Part shown: piece by piece, positions 51,612 to 59,632 of the stretch
Layout of the letters: the number at the start of each line of letters is the position of its first letter
How positions within the stretch are numbered: position 1 is the first letter of the stretch
Origin: Streptomyces tauricus
GTDB taxonomy: Bacteria; Actinomycetota; Actinomycetes; Streptomycetales; Streptomycetaceae
Direction of reading: 5' to 3'
DNA: 64,000 nt
Assembly: GCF_014650955.1 (NCBI RefSeq)
Contig: NZ_BMVY01000001.1
Location: forward strand, 124,001 to 188,000
The notes under the pieces: model-generated
What the model was told of the DNA's origin: nothing
Database searches by the model: none
What the model saw: only the letters and a program-made list of their open reading frames with translations
Position numbers and translations under genes: made by a program

Positions 51612-51749
51612 AGTCTGGTCCGAGGGGCTGACCGATGGCTGACGAGGCACTGACCGATGACTGACACAGCACCACTCCGGCGGCGGGCGCCGCCCGTCAG
51701 CGCACGGTCAGCCATCGGTCAGCGGGCGGTCAGCCCCCGCGCCCACACT
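51612..51749. promoter_or_regulatory. Symmetric divergent SARP-type promoter for redP and redQ2-redR
   Basis: CTGAC occurs at 51628, 51639, 51650 and 51661, and GTCAG at 51696, 51707, 51718 and 51729: two arrays of four boxes at exactly 11-bp spacing. All eight boxes mirror about position 51680.5. Hexamers CAGACT (minus strand, 51617-51612) and CACACT (plus, 51744-51749) are also mirror-placed. They lie 8 bp beyond the outer ends of heptamers GGCTGAC and GTCAGCC. Direct heptamer repeats at 11-bp pitch ending 8 bp before the -10 are the known layout of SARP sites. RedD is the obvious candidate activator. Confidence 0.8.
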
Positions 51750-51874
51750 CGATGACGACCAGGCCCTGTCCGGTCGATCACGGTGAAGTGCACCAGGGAA
51801 GTGCAGCGGCGAAGTGGCGCAGCGAACCGACTGACGCGGCGGTGCCTGTGAGCGCCGGAAAGGTAGGGCGCATC

Positions 51875-52130
51875 GCATGGGCGTGAGGTACGTATGAGCG
51901 CGATGTACGACAGGCTGGTCGATCTCCTGGTCGACCGTTTCGAGGTGGACCGTGCCGAGATCGGCCCCGGTACCACGTTCGAGGACCTCGACATGGACTC
52001 GCTTTTCCTCGTCGAGCTGCTGCTCGTCATCCAGTCGGACTTCGGCGTGCAGGTCGGTGACGACGCCGCGTCTCCCGGGGACACGATCACGCAGGTCGCC
52101 GACCTGATCGGGCGCCTCGCGTCCGCCGAG
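51875..52130 (+). repeat. Right arm of the 256-bp inverted repeat (redQ2 copy)
   Basis: This is the plus-strand counterpart of 50033-50288. It includes the ribosome-binding region GCGTGAGGTACGT and nearly the whole second ACP gene. The arms enclose redP and the divergent promoter (about 1.6 kb). Confidence 0.85.
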
Positions 52131-52142
52131 GCGTCGGCATGA
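51894..52142 (+). CDS. Second RedQ-type acyl carrier protein
   Basis: This 82-residue ACP differs from RedQ at only two positions (Asp6 for Gly, Gly73 for Glu) before the divergent last residues. Ser36 in DMDSLFLVE is the attachment site. Its TGA overlaps the redR ATG by 4 bp, so it is coupled to the elongating ketosynthase. It is the first gene of the rightward operon under the divergent promoter. Both copies appear intact. Having an identical ACP in each divergent operon would balance carrier supply for RedP and RedR; that purpose is inference. Confidence 0.88.
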   Translation: MSAMYDRLVDLLVDRFEVDRAEIGPGTTFEDLDMDSLFLVELLLVIQSDFGVQVGDDAASPGDTITQVADLIGRLASAEASA

Positions 52143-53377
52143 CCACCTCCAGGTCGCCCGCGCCGCCCATCGCGGTGACGGGTGTCGGTCTGGTCACCCC
52201 GGCCGGCATCGGCGCCGACGACACCTGGAAGGGCGTGTGCGCGGGCCGGTCCCCGGCGGCCAGGAACCCGTCGCTGGCCGGACTCCCCGTGGACATCTCC
52301 TGCACCGTGCCGGGTTTCTCCGCCCGCGAGCACGTGGGCCGGCGCAGCTCCCTCGCGCACGACCGCTTCAGCCAGCTCTGCATCACCGCGGCGCGTGAGG
52401 CGGTCGCCGACGCCGGGCTCGACCCCGGTACCTGGGACGGCGCCCGCGTCGGGGTCGTCGTCGGCTGCGGCCTCGGCGGAGTGGCGACCTGGGAGACCCA
52501 GCACCGGCGGATGCTGGAGAAGGGCCCGGAAGCGGTCTCCGCCCTGCTGATCCCGATGCTCGTGCCCAACATGGCCGCCGGGCACCTGGCGATGGACCTG
52601 CTCGCCAAGGGTCCGAATCTCGTCACGGCGACCGCCTGCGCCTCCGGTGCCACGGCGATCGGCACGGCCCTGCACCTGCTGCGCGACGGAAGCTGTGACG
52701 TCGTCGTCACGGGCGGCGCCGAGGCCGGGGTCAGTCCCCTGATGGTGACGGGTTTCGCGCAGATGGGCGCGCTGTCCCGGAGACTCGACGAACCGTCCGC
52801 CGCGTCGCGCCCCTTCGACGCGGACCGCGACGGGTTCGTCATCGGCGAGGGCAGCGGCATGCTCGTCCTCGAACGCGAGGCGGACGCACGGGCGCGCCGG
52901 GCGACGGTCCGGGCGAGGATCGCCGGGTACGGGGCCTCCGCCGACGCCTACCACATGACCGCCCCGGACCCCGAGGGCGCGGGGGTTCTGCGGGCGTTGC
53001 GCACGGCCCTGTCGGCAGCGGGCGTCACGCCCGGGGACGTGGACCATGTCAACGCCCACGGCACCTCCACACCGCTCAACGACGCGGCCGAGGCCAAGGT
53101 GCTGCGGGATCTCCTCGGCGCGGGCCCTCCGGTCACCTCAACCAAGGGGGTGACCGGCCACACCCTGGGAGCCGCCGGCGCGATCGAGGCCGCGCTGACC
53201 GTGCTGACCGTCGAGAACGGCACCATCCCCCCGACCGCCAACCTCGAACGGCAGGACCCCGAGGTCGAGTTGGACATCGTCGCCGGATCACCCCGGGAAC
53301 GGAAGGTGGAGGTCGCGGTGAGCAACTCGTTCGGCTTCGGCGGTCAGAACGCGGTCCTGGTGATCACGGCCGCCTGA
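52139..53377 (+). CDS. redR: RedR-type ketoacyl-ACP synthase II
   Basis: The 412-residue FabF-like enzyme has the active Cys in VTATACASGATAIG (Cys167) and the His residues in HVNAHGTSTPLND and KGVTGHTLGAAGA. It elongates the RedP product to the dodecanoyl chain on RedQ. It overlaps the second ACP gene by 4 bp. The canonical neighbours redS/redT positions follow downstream after a 93-bp gap. Confidence 0.9.
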   Translation: MTTSRSPAPPIAVTGVGLVTPAGIGADDTWKGVCAGRSPAARNPSLAGLPVDISCTVPGFSAREHVGRRSSLAHDRFSQLCITAAREAVADAGLDPGTWDGARVGVVVGCGLGGVATWETQHRRMLEKGPEAVSALLIPMLVPNMAAGHLAMDLLAKGPNLVTATACASGATAIGTALHLLRDGSCDVVVTGGAEAGVSPLMVTGFAQMGALSRRLDEPSAASRPFDADRDGFVIGEGSGMLVLEREADARARRATVRARIAGYGASADAYHMTAPDPEGAGVLRALRTALSAAGVTPGDVDHVNAHGTSTPLNDAAEAKVLRDLLGAGPPVTSTKGVTGHTLGAAGAIEAALTVLTVENGTIPPTANLERQDPEVELDIVAGSPRERKVEVAVSNSFGFGGQNAVLVITAA

Positions 53378-53470
53378 ACCGGCGTACCCGCGACCAGCGG
53401 ATCGCACAGCAGTGGATCTCGTCCGAAAAAGCCCCGGCCGCCAGGCCACGACACCGGAAGACTCCATCGG

Positions 53471-53914
53471 GTGACCACACGAGACCTGATCCTCCAGCGC
53501 ACAGTGGGCGTCCTCTACGTCATCGCCGGCATCGGCAAATTCTTCCCGGAGATCGAGTCGGTCGAGGAGCGCCTCGACGGCGCCGCGGACGGCAACGACG
53601 GTGTCGCCGTCATCGGCCCGTTCACCGACTGGCTCGCCGAACACCCCACAGCCGTCACCGTGTTCGTCGCGGCGGCGATGATCGTCAGCGGTGTCGTCCT
53701 GATCCTCGACCGCCGCCTGGTCGTCGCCGCGCTCTACGGCCAACTGCTCATGCTGGTCTGCCTGGTCGTCATCCTCGTCAGCAGCGTGCCGCAGATCCTC
53801 GTGCTCGACGCCGCGTTCTTCGCCGCGGCCATCTACCTCCTCGTGCGGCACCGGCGCACACCGTCCCCGTCCACCACGGCCACCGCACGTGCCGGGACGG
53901 ACAACCAGACCTAA
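53471..53914 (+). CDS. DoxX-like small membrane protein (redS position)
   Basis: GTG 53471 opens a 147-residue protein with four predicted transmembrane helices (LQRTVGVLYVIAGIGKFFPE; VTVFVAAAMIVSGVVLIL; VVAALYGQLLMLVCLVVILV; ILVLDAAFFAAAIYLLV). It resembles the DoxX/DUF417-type membrane proteins. Lying between redR and redU, it occupies the place of redS in the S. coelicolor order. I do not know of a proven function; membrane localisation of the complex or redox support are possibilities. Confidence 0.65.
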   Translation: MTTRDLILQRTVGVLYVIAGIGKFFPEIESVEERLDGAADGNDGVAVIGPFTDWLAEHPTAVTVFVAAAMIVSGVVLILDRRLVVAALYGQLLMLVCLVVILVSSVPQILVLDAAFFAAAIYLLVRHRRTPSPSTTATARAGTDNQT

Positions 53915-53924
53915 GGGCCATGCC

Positions 53925-54815
53925 ATGTCCTTCACCGTTCCGCACAGCGAACTCGCACAGCTCGAAGACCAGGTTCAGGCAGCGCTCAGGACCACGGACG
54001 GCAGTGCCCTCGATGTGCTCGGGTACGGCGAAGTCACCCTGGTGCTCCGACTCCGTGCCGAGGCAGGGGCGTTCGCGTGCAAGCGCCTGCCGGTGTTCCC
54101 CGACCGCGGACGCTTCGAACGGTACGAGGAAGGCCTCCGCGCGTATCTGAACAGGCTCGCGGACAGCGGCCTCCACGTCGCGGACACCGAGCTGTGGCAC
54201 ACACGGCAGCCGTCGGGCCGGATCACGGCCTACTGCGTGCAACGCGAGCTGCCGCCGCACCGGTTGTGTTCCAGACTCCTGCACACCGAGGACGACGTGT
54301 GGATCAAGGACTTCTTCGCCCGGTTCCTCGACCGGGTCGAGAGTGCCGTTGAGCCCACCCTCGGCCTGGACGCACAGGCCGCCAACTGGATGGATGTCGG
54401 CGGCGAACTGGTGTACCTCGATGTCACCACCCCACTCATGCGTGACACCCGCGGCCGTGAACAGCTGGACGTCCGGCTCTTCTTCAGTTCGCTTCCCTGG
54501 GTCCTGCGCGACGCAGTCCGTGTCTCGATGAGCAAGTCGATCTTCGACAAGTTCTACGAGACCCGCGGCGTCCTGCTGGACTTCCTCGGCAACCTCTACA
54601 AGGAACGGCTCCACGAACTCGTCCCGGCGTTCCTCGAACAGGCCAACGCCCGACTGTCGCGGCCGATCACCGCGGAGGAGGTGGCCGCGTACTACCGCGA
54701 CGACGCCCGGATGTGGGAACTCATCCAGCGACTGCGTCAGGCCGACCGCTTCTGGCACCACAGGATCAGACGCCGCACCTATCCCTTCCTGCTGCCCCCG
54801 CGCGTGGAGCGCTGA
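53925..54815 (+). CDS. Conserved hypothetical protein of prodiginine clusters (redT position)
   Basis: ATG 53925 follows AAGGG at 7 nt. The 296-residue soluble protein has a kinase-like beginning (DVLGYGEVTLVLRLRAEAGA, then FACKRLPVF) and later WMDVGGELVYLDVTTPLMRD. This is reminiscent of a degenerate LPS-kinase/aminoglycoside-phosphotransferase fold without a clear catalytic HxD loop. From memory it belongs to a DUF6206-type family. Its place between redS and redU positions corresponds to redT. It starts 10 bp after the preceding stop and ends 10 bp before redU, so it is co-transcribed. Confidence 0.65.
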   Translation: MSFTVPHSELAQLEDQVQAALRTTDGSALDVLGYGEVTLVLRLRAEAGAFACKRLPVFPDRGRFERYEEGLRAYLNRLADSGLHVADTELWHTRQPSGRITAYCVQRELPPHRLCSRLLHTEDDVWIKDFFARFLDRVESAVEPTLGLDAQAANWMDVGGELVYLDVTTPLMRDTRGREQLDVRLFFSSLPWVLRDAVRVSMSKSIFDKFYETRGVLLDFLGNLYKERLHELVPAFLEQANARLSRPITAEEVAAYYRDDARMWELIQRLRQADRFWHHRIRRRTYPFLLPPRVER

Positions 54816-54825
54816 AGGCCCGGCG

Positions 54826-55608
54826 ATGACGATCACCTCGCCGGACCGCGTCGCGGCACGCAGTCTCGACGACAGCATGGCGCTCGACCCCGCGCGTCCC
54901 CTGTACGTCAGCCACGCCCGCGGCCCCCTGACGGTCGCCGTGGTGTCGATCGCCTGGCTGCGCGGGCGCGACGAGACGGACCGCGCGACGATCGGCGCCC
55001 GCCATCTCAGCGACGAAGAGATCCGGCAGGCGGCCCAACTGCGCCTGATCAAAAGGCGGTTGGAGTGGCTGGCCGGACGTCTGGCCATCAAGCACAGCGT
55101 GTGCGCCTATCAGCGGCGGCACGCCGGCGTCTCGGTACACCCTCGCGACATCACGGTCGGTGTCGTCCCGGACGGACTCCGCGCCGGGAAACCCGTCGTC
55201 GACGCCCGCGTCGAGGTCGGTCTGTCGCACTCGGTGGACTTCGCCGTCGCCGTCTGCGGGCCGCGTGCCGTCGGGATCGACGTCGAGCGCAGCCGCCAGG
55301 TGCCACCGCCGCTCGCGGACCTGCTCACGCATCCCCCGGAGATAGCGGCGGACCCCCGGCTCGGGGGAGTGGGTGCCATGCCGCTGCCCCTGCGGTGGGC
55401 CTGCAAGGAGGCGGTGCTCAAGCACTTCGGCTTCGGCCTGCGGGTGGACAGCCGCGAGGTACGGCTCACCCAGTGGTGGCCCGACGGCCGGTTCGCCTGG
55501 CGGGCAGGGCCCGAACTCCGCCGTCACGCACCCGCGGCCGACGGCTCCCGTTTCGACAGCTGGGCCCGGGAAGTCGACGGATACGCCCTGGCACTCGTGT
55601 GGCAGTGA
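54826..55608 (+). CDS. redU: RedU-type 4'-phosphopantetheinyl transferase
   Basis: ATG 54826 follows GAAGG at 7 nt, giving 260 residues. The Sfp-type signature is visible: AVGIDVERSRQ (near residue 147) and LRWACKEAVLKHFGFGL (near 190). It converts apo carrier proteins to holo form with CoA. RedU of S. coelicolor serves RedO and RedQ. Here it would serve both RedQ copies as well. It is in the rightward operon between the redT-position gene and redV. Confidence 0.9.
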   Translation: MTITSPDRVAARSLDDSMALDPARPLYVSHARGPLTVAVVSIAWLRGRDETDRATIGARHLSDEEIRQAAQLRLIKRRLEWLAGRLAIKHSVCAYQRRHAGVSVHPRDITVGVVPDGLRAGKPVVDARVEVGLSHSVDFAVAVCGPRAVGIDVERSRQVPPPLADLLTHPPEIAADPRLGGVGAMPLPLRWACKEAVLKHFGFGLRVDSREVRLTQWWPDGRFAWRAGPELRRHAPAADGSRFDSWAREVDGYALALVWQ

Positions 55609-55622
55609 GGAGACCGGACACC

Positions 55623-56897
55623 GTGACCAGCTCACCCATATCGACACCTCGGCCGCCTTCGGCGCAAGGCCGGGCGCAGTTCGAGCACGCGCTGCGCGAA
55701 GCGGCCGAGATCGCCGCGCTCAGCCCGTCGTCCCACAACTGCCAGCCGTGGGGCGTCGCATGGCCCACCGGCCGTGGTGCGCGCCGGGCAGCGGAACGGC
55801 TCGTCGACCGGGCTCCCGCCGACGGCCCCGAGGCCCCCGACCGTGTCTCCGGTGACGCCCGCGGAACCGGTGGACGTGCCACGGACGAGTATGTGATCCT
55901 CGCCCTCGACCGGGAGCGCGAACTGACCTCCCTCCCCGCGCACGCCGTCGAGATGCTGGTCAGCTGTGGCGCGTACCTGCAGATCCTGTTGCGCTCCCTG
56001 GCCCTGCAGGGCTGGTCGACGGACCGCGTCCACTTCGTCGAACCGCGCGCCGGCCAACAGACGCGTGGCACCCATGACACGTGGCCCCCGCTCGGTGACA
56101 CCTGGCCCGTGTCCTGGTCACCCCTGTGCGTCGTCCGGCTGCGCCGCACGGACGAGCCGGACGTGCCCGACGGTTCTCTCGCCGAACTCCGCCGCACCGC
56201 CCTCGCCCGAAGGACCAACCGCGCGCCCTACCGTCCCGAAGCGGTCGAACCAGCCGTCCTGGACGGCCTGTCCGCCTCGTCCACCGGCGTCGCGGAGGGC
56301 GCGGACGTCACCGTCCGGCATCTCGTGGCCGACAGAGAGCGCGCGGCCTTCGCCGACCTCGTGGCCCGCCACGGAGGACGCGACTTCAGCCATCGACAGG
56401 CCTGGCGCGAGACACACTCCTACGTGCGCCGGGACGAGGCCGAGGCCGCGGCACGTGGTGACGGCTTCCCCCTCAGCCAGCTGTTCGGGCCGTTGTCGAC
56501 GCCCCGGCGCCACGCACTGAGCCTCGCGCTGGCTCCCACCACGATGCGTGTGCTCCGCCACGCGGGCTACCACCGCGTGCTCGCCCGCCAACTCGCCCGC
56601 GTCGTACGGCCGACGCCGGTCGTCGTCGCCATGGGGCTCGCCGACGCGTCTCCCGGTGTCGGGGCCACCCTCCGGGGCGGAGCCCGGCTGGCCGAATACT
56701 GGCTGCGGGCCACGGAGGCGGGGCTCGCGCTGCACCCCGTCAGTGTCGTCCTGCAGCACGACGACGTACGAAAGGAGCTGCAGGACCGGCTGGGACTGCC
56801 GGGCCGGACCTTCTTCGTGAGCAGATTGGGGCGGCCTCTCACAGATTTCCCGCGCGCACCACGTCGGTTAGGAGTCCGTGCCGTACGCACGATCTGA
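55623..56897 (+). CDS. redV: RedV-type Acg/nitroreductase-like oxidoreductase, with a TTA codon
   Basis: GTG 55623 follows GAGGAGACC. The 424-residue protein has the FMN-binding signature of Acg/nitroreductase-like proteins (AALSPSSHNCQPWGVAW and RRTNRAPY) and a C-terminal GAGLALHP-like block (WLRATEAGLALHPVSVVLQ). By position it is redV, suspected to act in an oxidation step of bipyrrole formation; that role is not proven. Codon 416 is TTA (56868-56870), seven codons before the end, so full-length RedV may depend on bldA. It is the last gene of the rightward operon. Confidence 0.82.
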   Translation: MTSSPISTPRPPSAQGRAQFEHALREAAEIAALSPSSHNCQPWGVAWPTGRGARRAAERLVDRAPADGPEAPDRVSGDARGTGGRATDEYVILALDRERELTSLPAHAVEMLVSCGAYLQILLRSLALQGWSTDRVHFVEPRAGQQTRGTHDTWPPLGDTWPVSWSPLCVVRLRRTDEPDVPDGSLAELRRTALARRTNRAPYRPEAVEPAVLDGLSASSTGVAEGADVTVRHLVADRERAAFADLVARHGGRDFSHRQAWRETHSYVRRDEAEAAARGDGFPLSQLFGPLSTPRRHALSLALAPTTMRVLRHAGYHRVLARQLARVVRPTPVVVAMGLADASPGVGATLRGGARLAEYWLRATEAGLALHPVSVVLQHDDVRKELQDRLGLPGRTFFVSRLGRPLTDFPRAPRRLGVRAVRTI

Positions 56898-57140
56898 CAC
56901 GTCGTCCAAAGGTCTTGTGAAATTCTCCCGGGCGTTGTCAGAACCAGCCACCAAATACCGGACACATAAGGCACGAGGTTACTCGGTGGTAAAACTCTGT
57001 GAGGTCCTCGGAGAGCCGTGAGCGTGTGTCTCCTGTGTTACCCTGCATATGCCATGCGGCCTCGATGTTGCGAGACCGATAAGCAGCGAGGGTCTCCTGG
57101 AACACGCAGGGTCGCGTCAATCTCGGGGGAGGAACGAACC
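56898..57140. other. redV / redZ intergenic region
   Basis: This gap is noticeably AT-richer than its surroundings and should contain the redZ promoter and upstream sites. TTACTCGGTGGTAA (56978-56991) is a short inverted repeat. No certain -35/-10 pair could be chosen. Confidence 0.4.
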
Positions 57141-57218
57141 TTGCACTGCTCTCGGCGAACGGGCCTCAATGCCACTCATCGTTTCGCGTGGACGACCGAC
57201 CTGATCACCGAGCGATGA
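57141..57218 (+). CDS. Short leader ORF coupled to redZ
   Basis: TTG 57141 is 8 nt after the strongest Shine-Dalgarno in the region (GGGGGAGG, 57125-57132). It opens a 25-codon frame (LHCSRRTGLNATHRFAWTTD then LITER). Its TGA overlaps the redZ ATG in an ATGA. redZ has no ribosome site of its own at that ATG. A longer version from GTG 57018 (66 codons) is possible. This suggests redZ is translated by coupling from the leader; the alternative is a misjudged redZ start. Confidence 0.45.
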   Translation: MHCSRRTGLNATHRFAWTTDLITER

Positions 57219-57982
57219 GCGTCCACCGGCGGAGGTCGGGACATCGAGCCGTGCGGGACGACTGGCCGGCCTCCCCGGCGCATCATGCCGCCCCGGGCGG
57301 TGGTGCCGGCCGCGGTATCCGGGTGCTGCTCTGCTGTGAGGGATCGATCGTGGGTGCCGGTATGCGCGCCCTCCTCGATCAGCAGCCCGACATCGCTGTC
57401 ATCGGTTACTCGACCGGGACGGACTCGGAGGCCGCCGCCGCCGACTCGGCCCCGGACGTCACGGTGGTGGTGGCCCCCGCCCTGACCATCGAGAACAAGC
57501 GGGAGCTGACCGCTCTGGCCGCCCTCACCAAGGTCATCCACATCACGAAGGCCGAGAACGCGAGCCGTTCGATCGAGATCCTGCGTCTCGGGGTCCGTGC
57601 CGTCCTCGCCCCCGACACCTCCGCCGACGAGCTGATCCATGTGCTGCGGACGGTCAGCGCGGGCAGTGCGATGGTCATCCCCGAGGCGGCCCGCAGGAGC
57701 CTCGACCATCTGCCGCAGCGCCATGCCTCGGCGCTCGCCGCGAGCGTCGTGCCGTCGCTGACGCCACGGGAGACCGAGGTGATCGTCCTGCTCACCCAGG
57801 GAAAGTCCAATGCGGAGATAGCGGAGAAACTATCGGTTTCCACAGCGACTGTTCGCTCCCACGTTCACCATTTGCTGAGGAAACTGGGTGTCGGAAGTCG
57901 CGCCCAGGCCGTGGCCGTCGCCTACGAGACCGGACTCATGGCGGCCATTGAACAGAATTCAAAGGACGCGGGCCGGAGCTGA
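57215..57982 (+). CDS. redZ: RedZ-type atypical orphan response regulator (LuxR family)
   Basis: The 255-residue product has a receiver-like domain (GIRVLLCCEGSIVGAGMRAL; residues about 34-150). A C-terminal LuxR helix-turn-helix follows (LTPRETEVIVLLTQGKSNAE then IAEKLSVSTATVRSHVHHLL). The acidic pocket is lost (CCE instead of DD) and the phosphate-accepting Asp is replaced in PDVTVVVAPA, so it is not expected to be phosphorylated. The same is known of S. coelicolor RedZ, which activates redD. Unlike S. coelicolor redZ, it has no TTA codon; Leu in EKLSVS is the rare CTA. ATG 57215 overlaps the leader stop. Confidence 0.85.
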   Translation: MSVHRRRSGHRAVRDDWPASPAHHAAPGGGAGRGIRVLLCCEGSIVGAGMRALLDQQPDIAVIGYSTGTDSEAAAADSAPDVTVVVAPALTIENKRELTALAALTKVIHITKAENASRSIEILRLGVRAVLAPDTSADELIHVLRTVSAGSAMVIPEAARRSLDHLPQRHASALAASVVPSLTPRETEVIVLLTQGKSNAEIAEKLSVSTATVRSHVHHLLRKLGVGSRAQAVAVAYETGLMAAIEQNSKDAGRS

Positions 57983-58029
57983 CGAGCGCAAATCAATACG
58001 CCTTTCGACGTCGGCGGCACATCCGCTAT

Positions 58030-58386
58030 TCACGCGCGATAGCCTTCTCCGATCCGTTCGCCCACCGTCTCGGACACGACCTCGGCCATCTGATCGAAGT
58101 CGGAGACCAGCTTTCGAAATGGCGGGCTCTGCATGTCCTGCTCGAAGTCCGCGAGGCCGGATACCTCGATGATTTCGACGTAGGCGAGCGGCTCGGTGCC
58201 GGTGTCCGCGACGGTCCCGGCGCCGTCGTGTCCGTCGACCGCGGGCCCGGTCAGCCGCTGGACACTGAACGACAGGACACTGGGCAGCTCGGGGCACGTG
58301 GAGTAGTCGACCTCCCGCACCCATGTCTCGAAGCGGTCCGGTGCCACCCCGTCGAGCAGACGGATGCGGTGGACGATGATGGTCAT
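58030..58386 (-). CDS. redY: RedY-family small protein
   Basis: The 118-residue protein has an alternating beta/alpha pattern like ferredoxin-fold (ABM/EthD-like) dimers: TIIVHRIRLLDGVAPDRFET and PLAYVEIIEVSGLADFEQDM. It has no cofactor motif. By position and length it is RedY of the red cluster, whose step I do not regard as firmly established. It is last in the redD-redX-redW-redY transcript and converges on redZ with a 47-bp gap. Confidence 0.75.
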   Translation of the reverse strand: MTIIVHRIRLLDGVAPDRFETWVREVDYSTCPELPSVLSFSVQRLTGPAVDGHDGAGTVADTGTEPLAYVEIIEVSGLADFEQDMQSPPFRKLVSDFDQMAEVVSETVGERIGEGYRA

Positions 58387-58453
58387 GGTGTACTCCGTTC
58401 CGGGCCGGACAAGGTGACCGGGCCGACGAGTGGTTGCCGGAGCAATCGGTGGC

Positions 58454-59632
58454 TCAGCGCCGCCGGGCCCGGCGGCGGCTGCCGCTCAGGCCCAGCGCCC
58501 GCGCGATGTTGTTCTTCTGGATCTCGTTGGTGCCGGAGAAGATCCGTGCGGGAAGCGCGTCGCGCAACAGCGTCTCCGCCTCCCCTTCGAGGACGCCCAG
58601 CGCACCGCGCACCTGAATGGCGTCGAGGCCCACCTGCACGGCGGCCTCGCTGACGGCCAGCTTCGCCAGCGCGGGAGCCACCTCGTCCTCGGAGCCCCGC
58701 GCCAGCCCCCACGCGGCCTTGTAGAGCAGAAGGCGGGCTGACTCCAGCCGCAGGGTCATGTCGACGAGGCGATGGCCCACCGCCTGGAAACTGCCGATGG
58801 GAGCGCCGAACTGCTCACGTTCCCCCGCGTACTCGACCGTCGACTCCAGCACGCGCTGCATGGCACCGAGATAGGCGGCGAAGAGACAGGTGCGCTCCCA
58901 CTTCATGGAGGAGGAGAAGACACTCGCCCCCGCACCCCGGGCCCCGAGCACATCGGCCGAGGGCACCACACACCCGTCGAAGTGGACGTCGGCCGTCGGG
59001 GAACCCCGCAGACCGACCTTGGTGTAGGGCGGCCCCACGCTGAGCCCGGGTGTGCCGGCCTCGACGACGAACGCCGTCAGACCGAAGAAGCCACGGCCCG
59101 GTTCGGTCGCCGCCTGCACGACGAAGACATCGGCGACCGGGGCGTTCGTGGTGAAGCATTTGCTGCCGTGCAGCACATAGTGGTCGCCCCGGAACTCGGC
59201 GCGTGTACGCAGGTTCAGCGCGTCCGAACCCGCCTCGGGCTCGGTGATGGCATGCGCCGCGATGAGCTCTCCCGAACACAGCGCCGGCAGCAGACGCCGC
59301 TTCTGCTCCTCCGTACCGAACTCCACGATCGGCATCAGGGACGCGAACAGGTGCGCCGCGACGGAGAAGGCGAAGCCCGTGTCGGAGGAGCCGTACCCGA
59401 GGGCCTCCATGACCGCCGACGCGGCGACCGCGTCCAGGCCGCTGCCCCCGTACTCGACGGGGACGACCCCGCCGACCACACCCTGTTTGCCCGCGAGGAG
59501 CCAGCGTCCGCGGAACGCGTCGGCGTCGAAGGCCGCACCGTTCTCCTCGCGCCGACCGGCCAGCTCGCGCCGGGCGAACGCCACCGTCATGGCGCGCATC
59601 TCCTCGACGTCCGGGTCGAACTCGAAGTTCAT
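58454..59632 (-). CDS. redW: RedW-type L-prolyl-PCP dehydrogenase (acyl-CoA dehydrogenase family)
   Basis: The 392-residue flavoprotein has acyl-CoA dehydrogenase signatures: [40 protein letters not shown] and the C-terminal [19 protein letters not shown]. It oxidises L-prolyl-S-RedO to the pyrrole thioester in two dehydrogenation steps with FAD. Its ATG overlaps the redX stop (ATGA), so it is coupled to redX. Confidence 0.9.
   Translation of the reverse strand: MNFEFDPDVEEMRAMTVAFARRELAGRREENGAAFDADAFRGRWLLAGKQGVVGGVVPVEYGGSGLDAVAASAVMEALGYGSSDTGFAFSVAAHLFASLMPIVEFGTEEQKRRLLPALCSGELIAAHAITEPEAGSDALNLRTRAEFRGDHYVLHGSKCFTTNAPVADVFVVQAATEPGRGFFGLTAFVVEAGTPGLSVGPPYTKVGLRGSPTADVHFDGCVVPSADVLGARGAGASVFSSSMKWERTCLFAAYLGAMQRVLESTVEYAGEREQFGAPIGSFQAVGHRLVDMTLRLESARLLLYKAAWGLARGSEDEVAPALAKLAVSEAAVQVGLDAIQVRGALGVLEGEAETLLRDALPARIFSGTNEIQKNNIARALGLSGSRRRARRR

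Noticed and set aside
55065..55622. Upstream extension of the redV frame inside redU
   Set aside because: It lies within the well-supported redU coding sequence. GTG 55623 with GAGGAG is the natural start.
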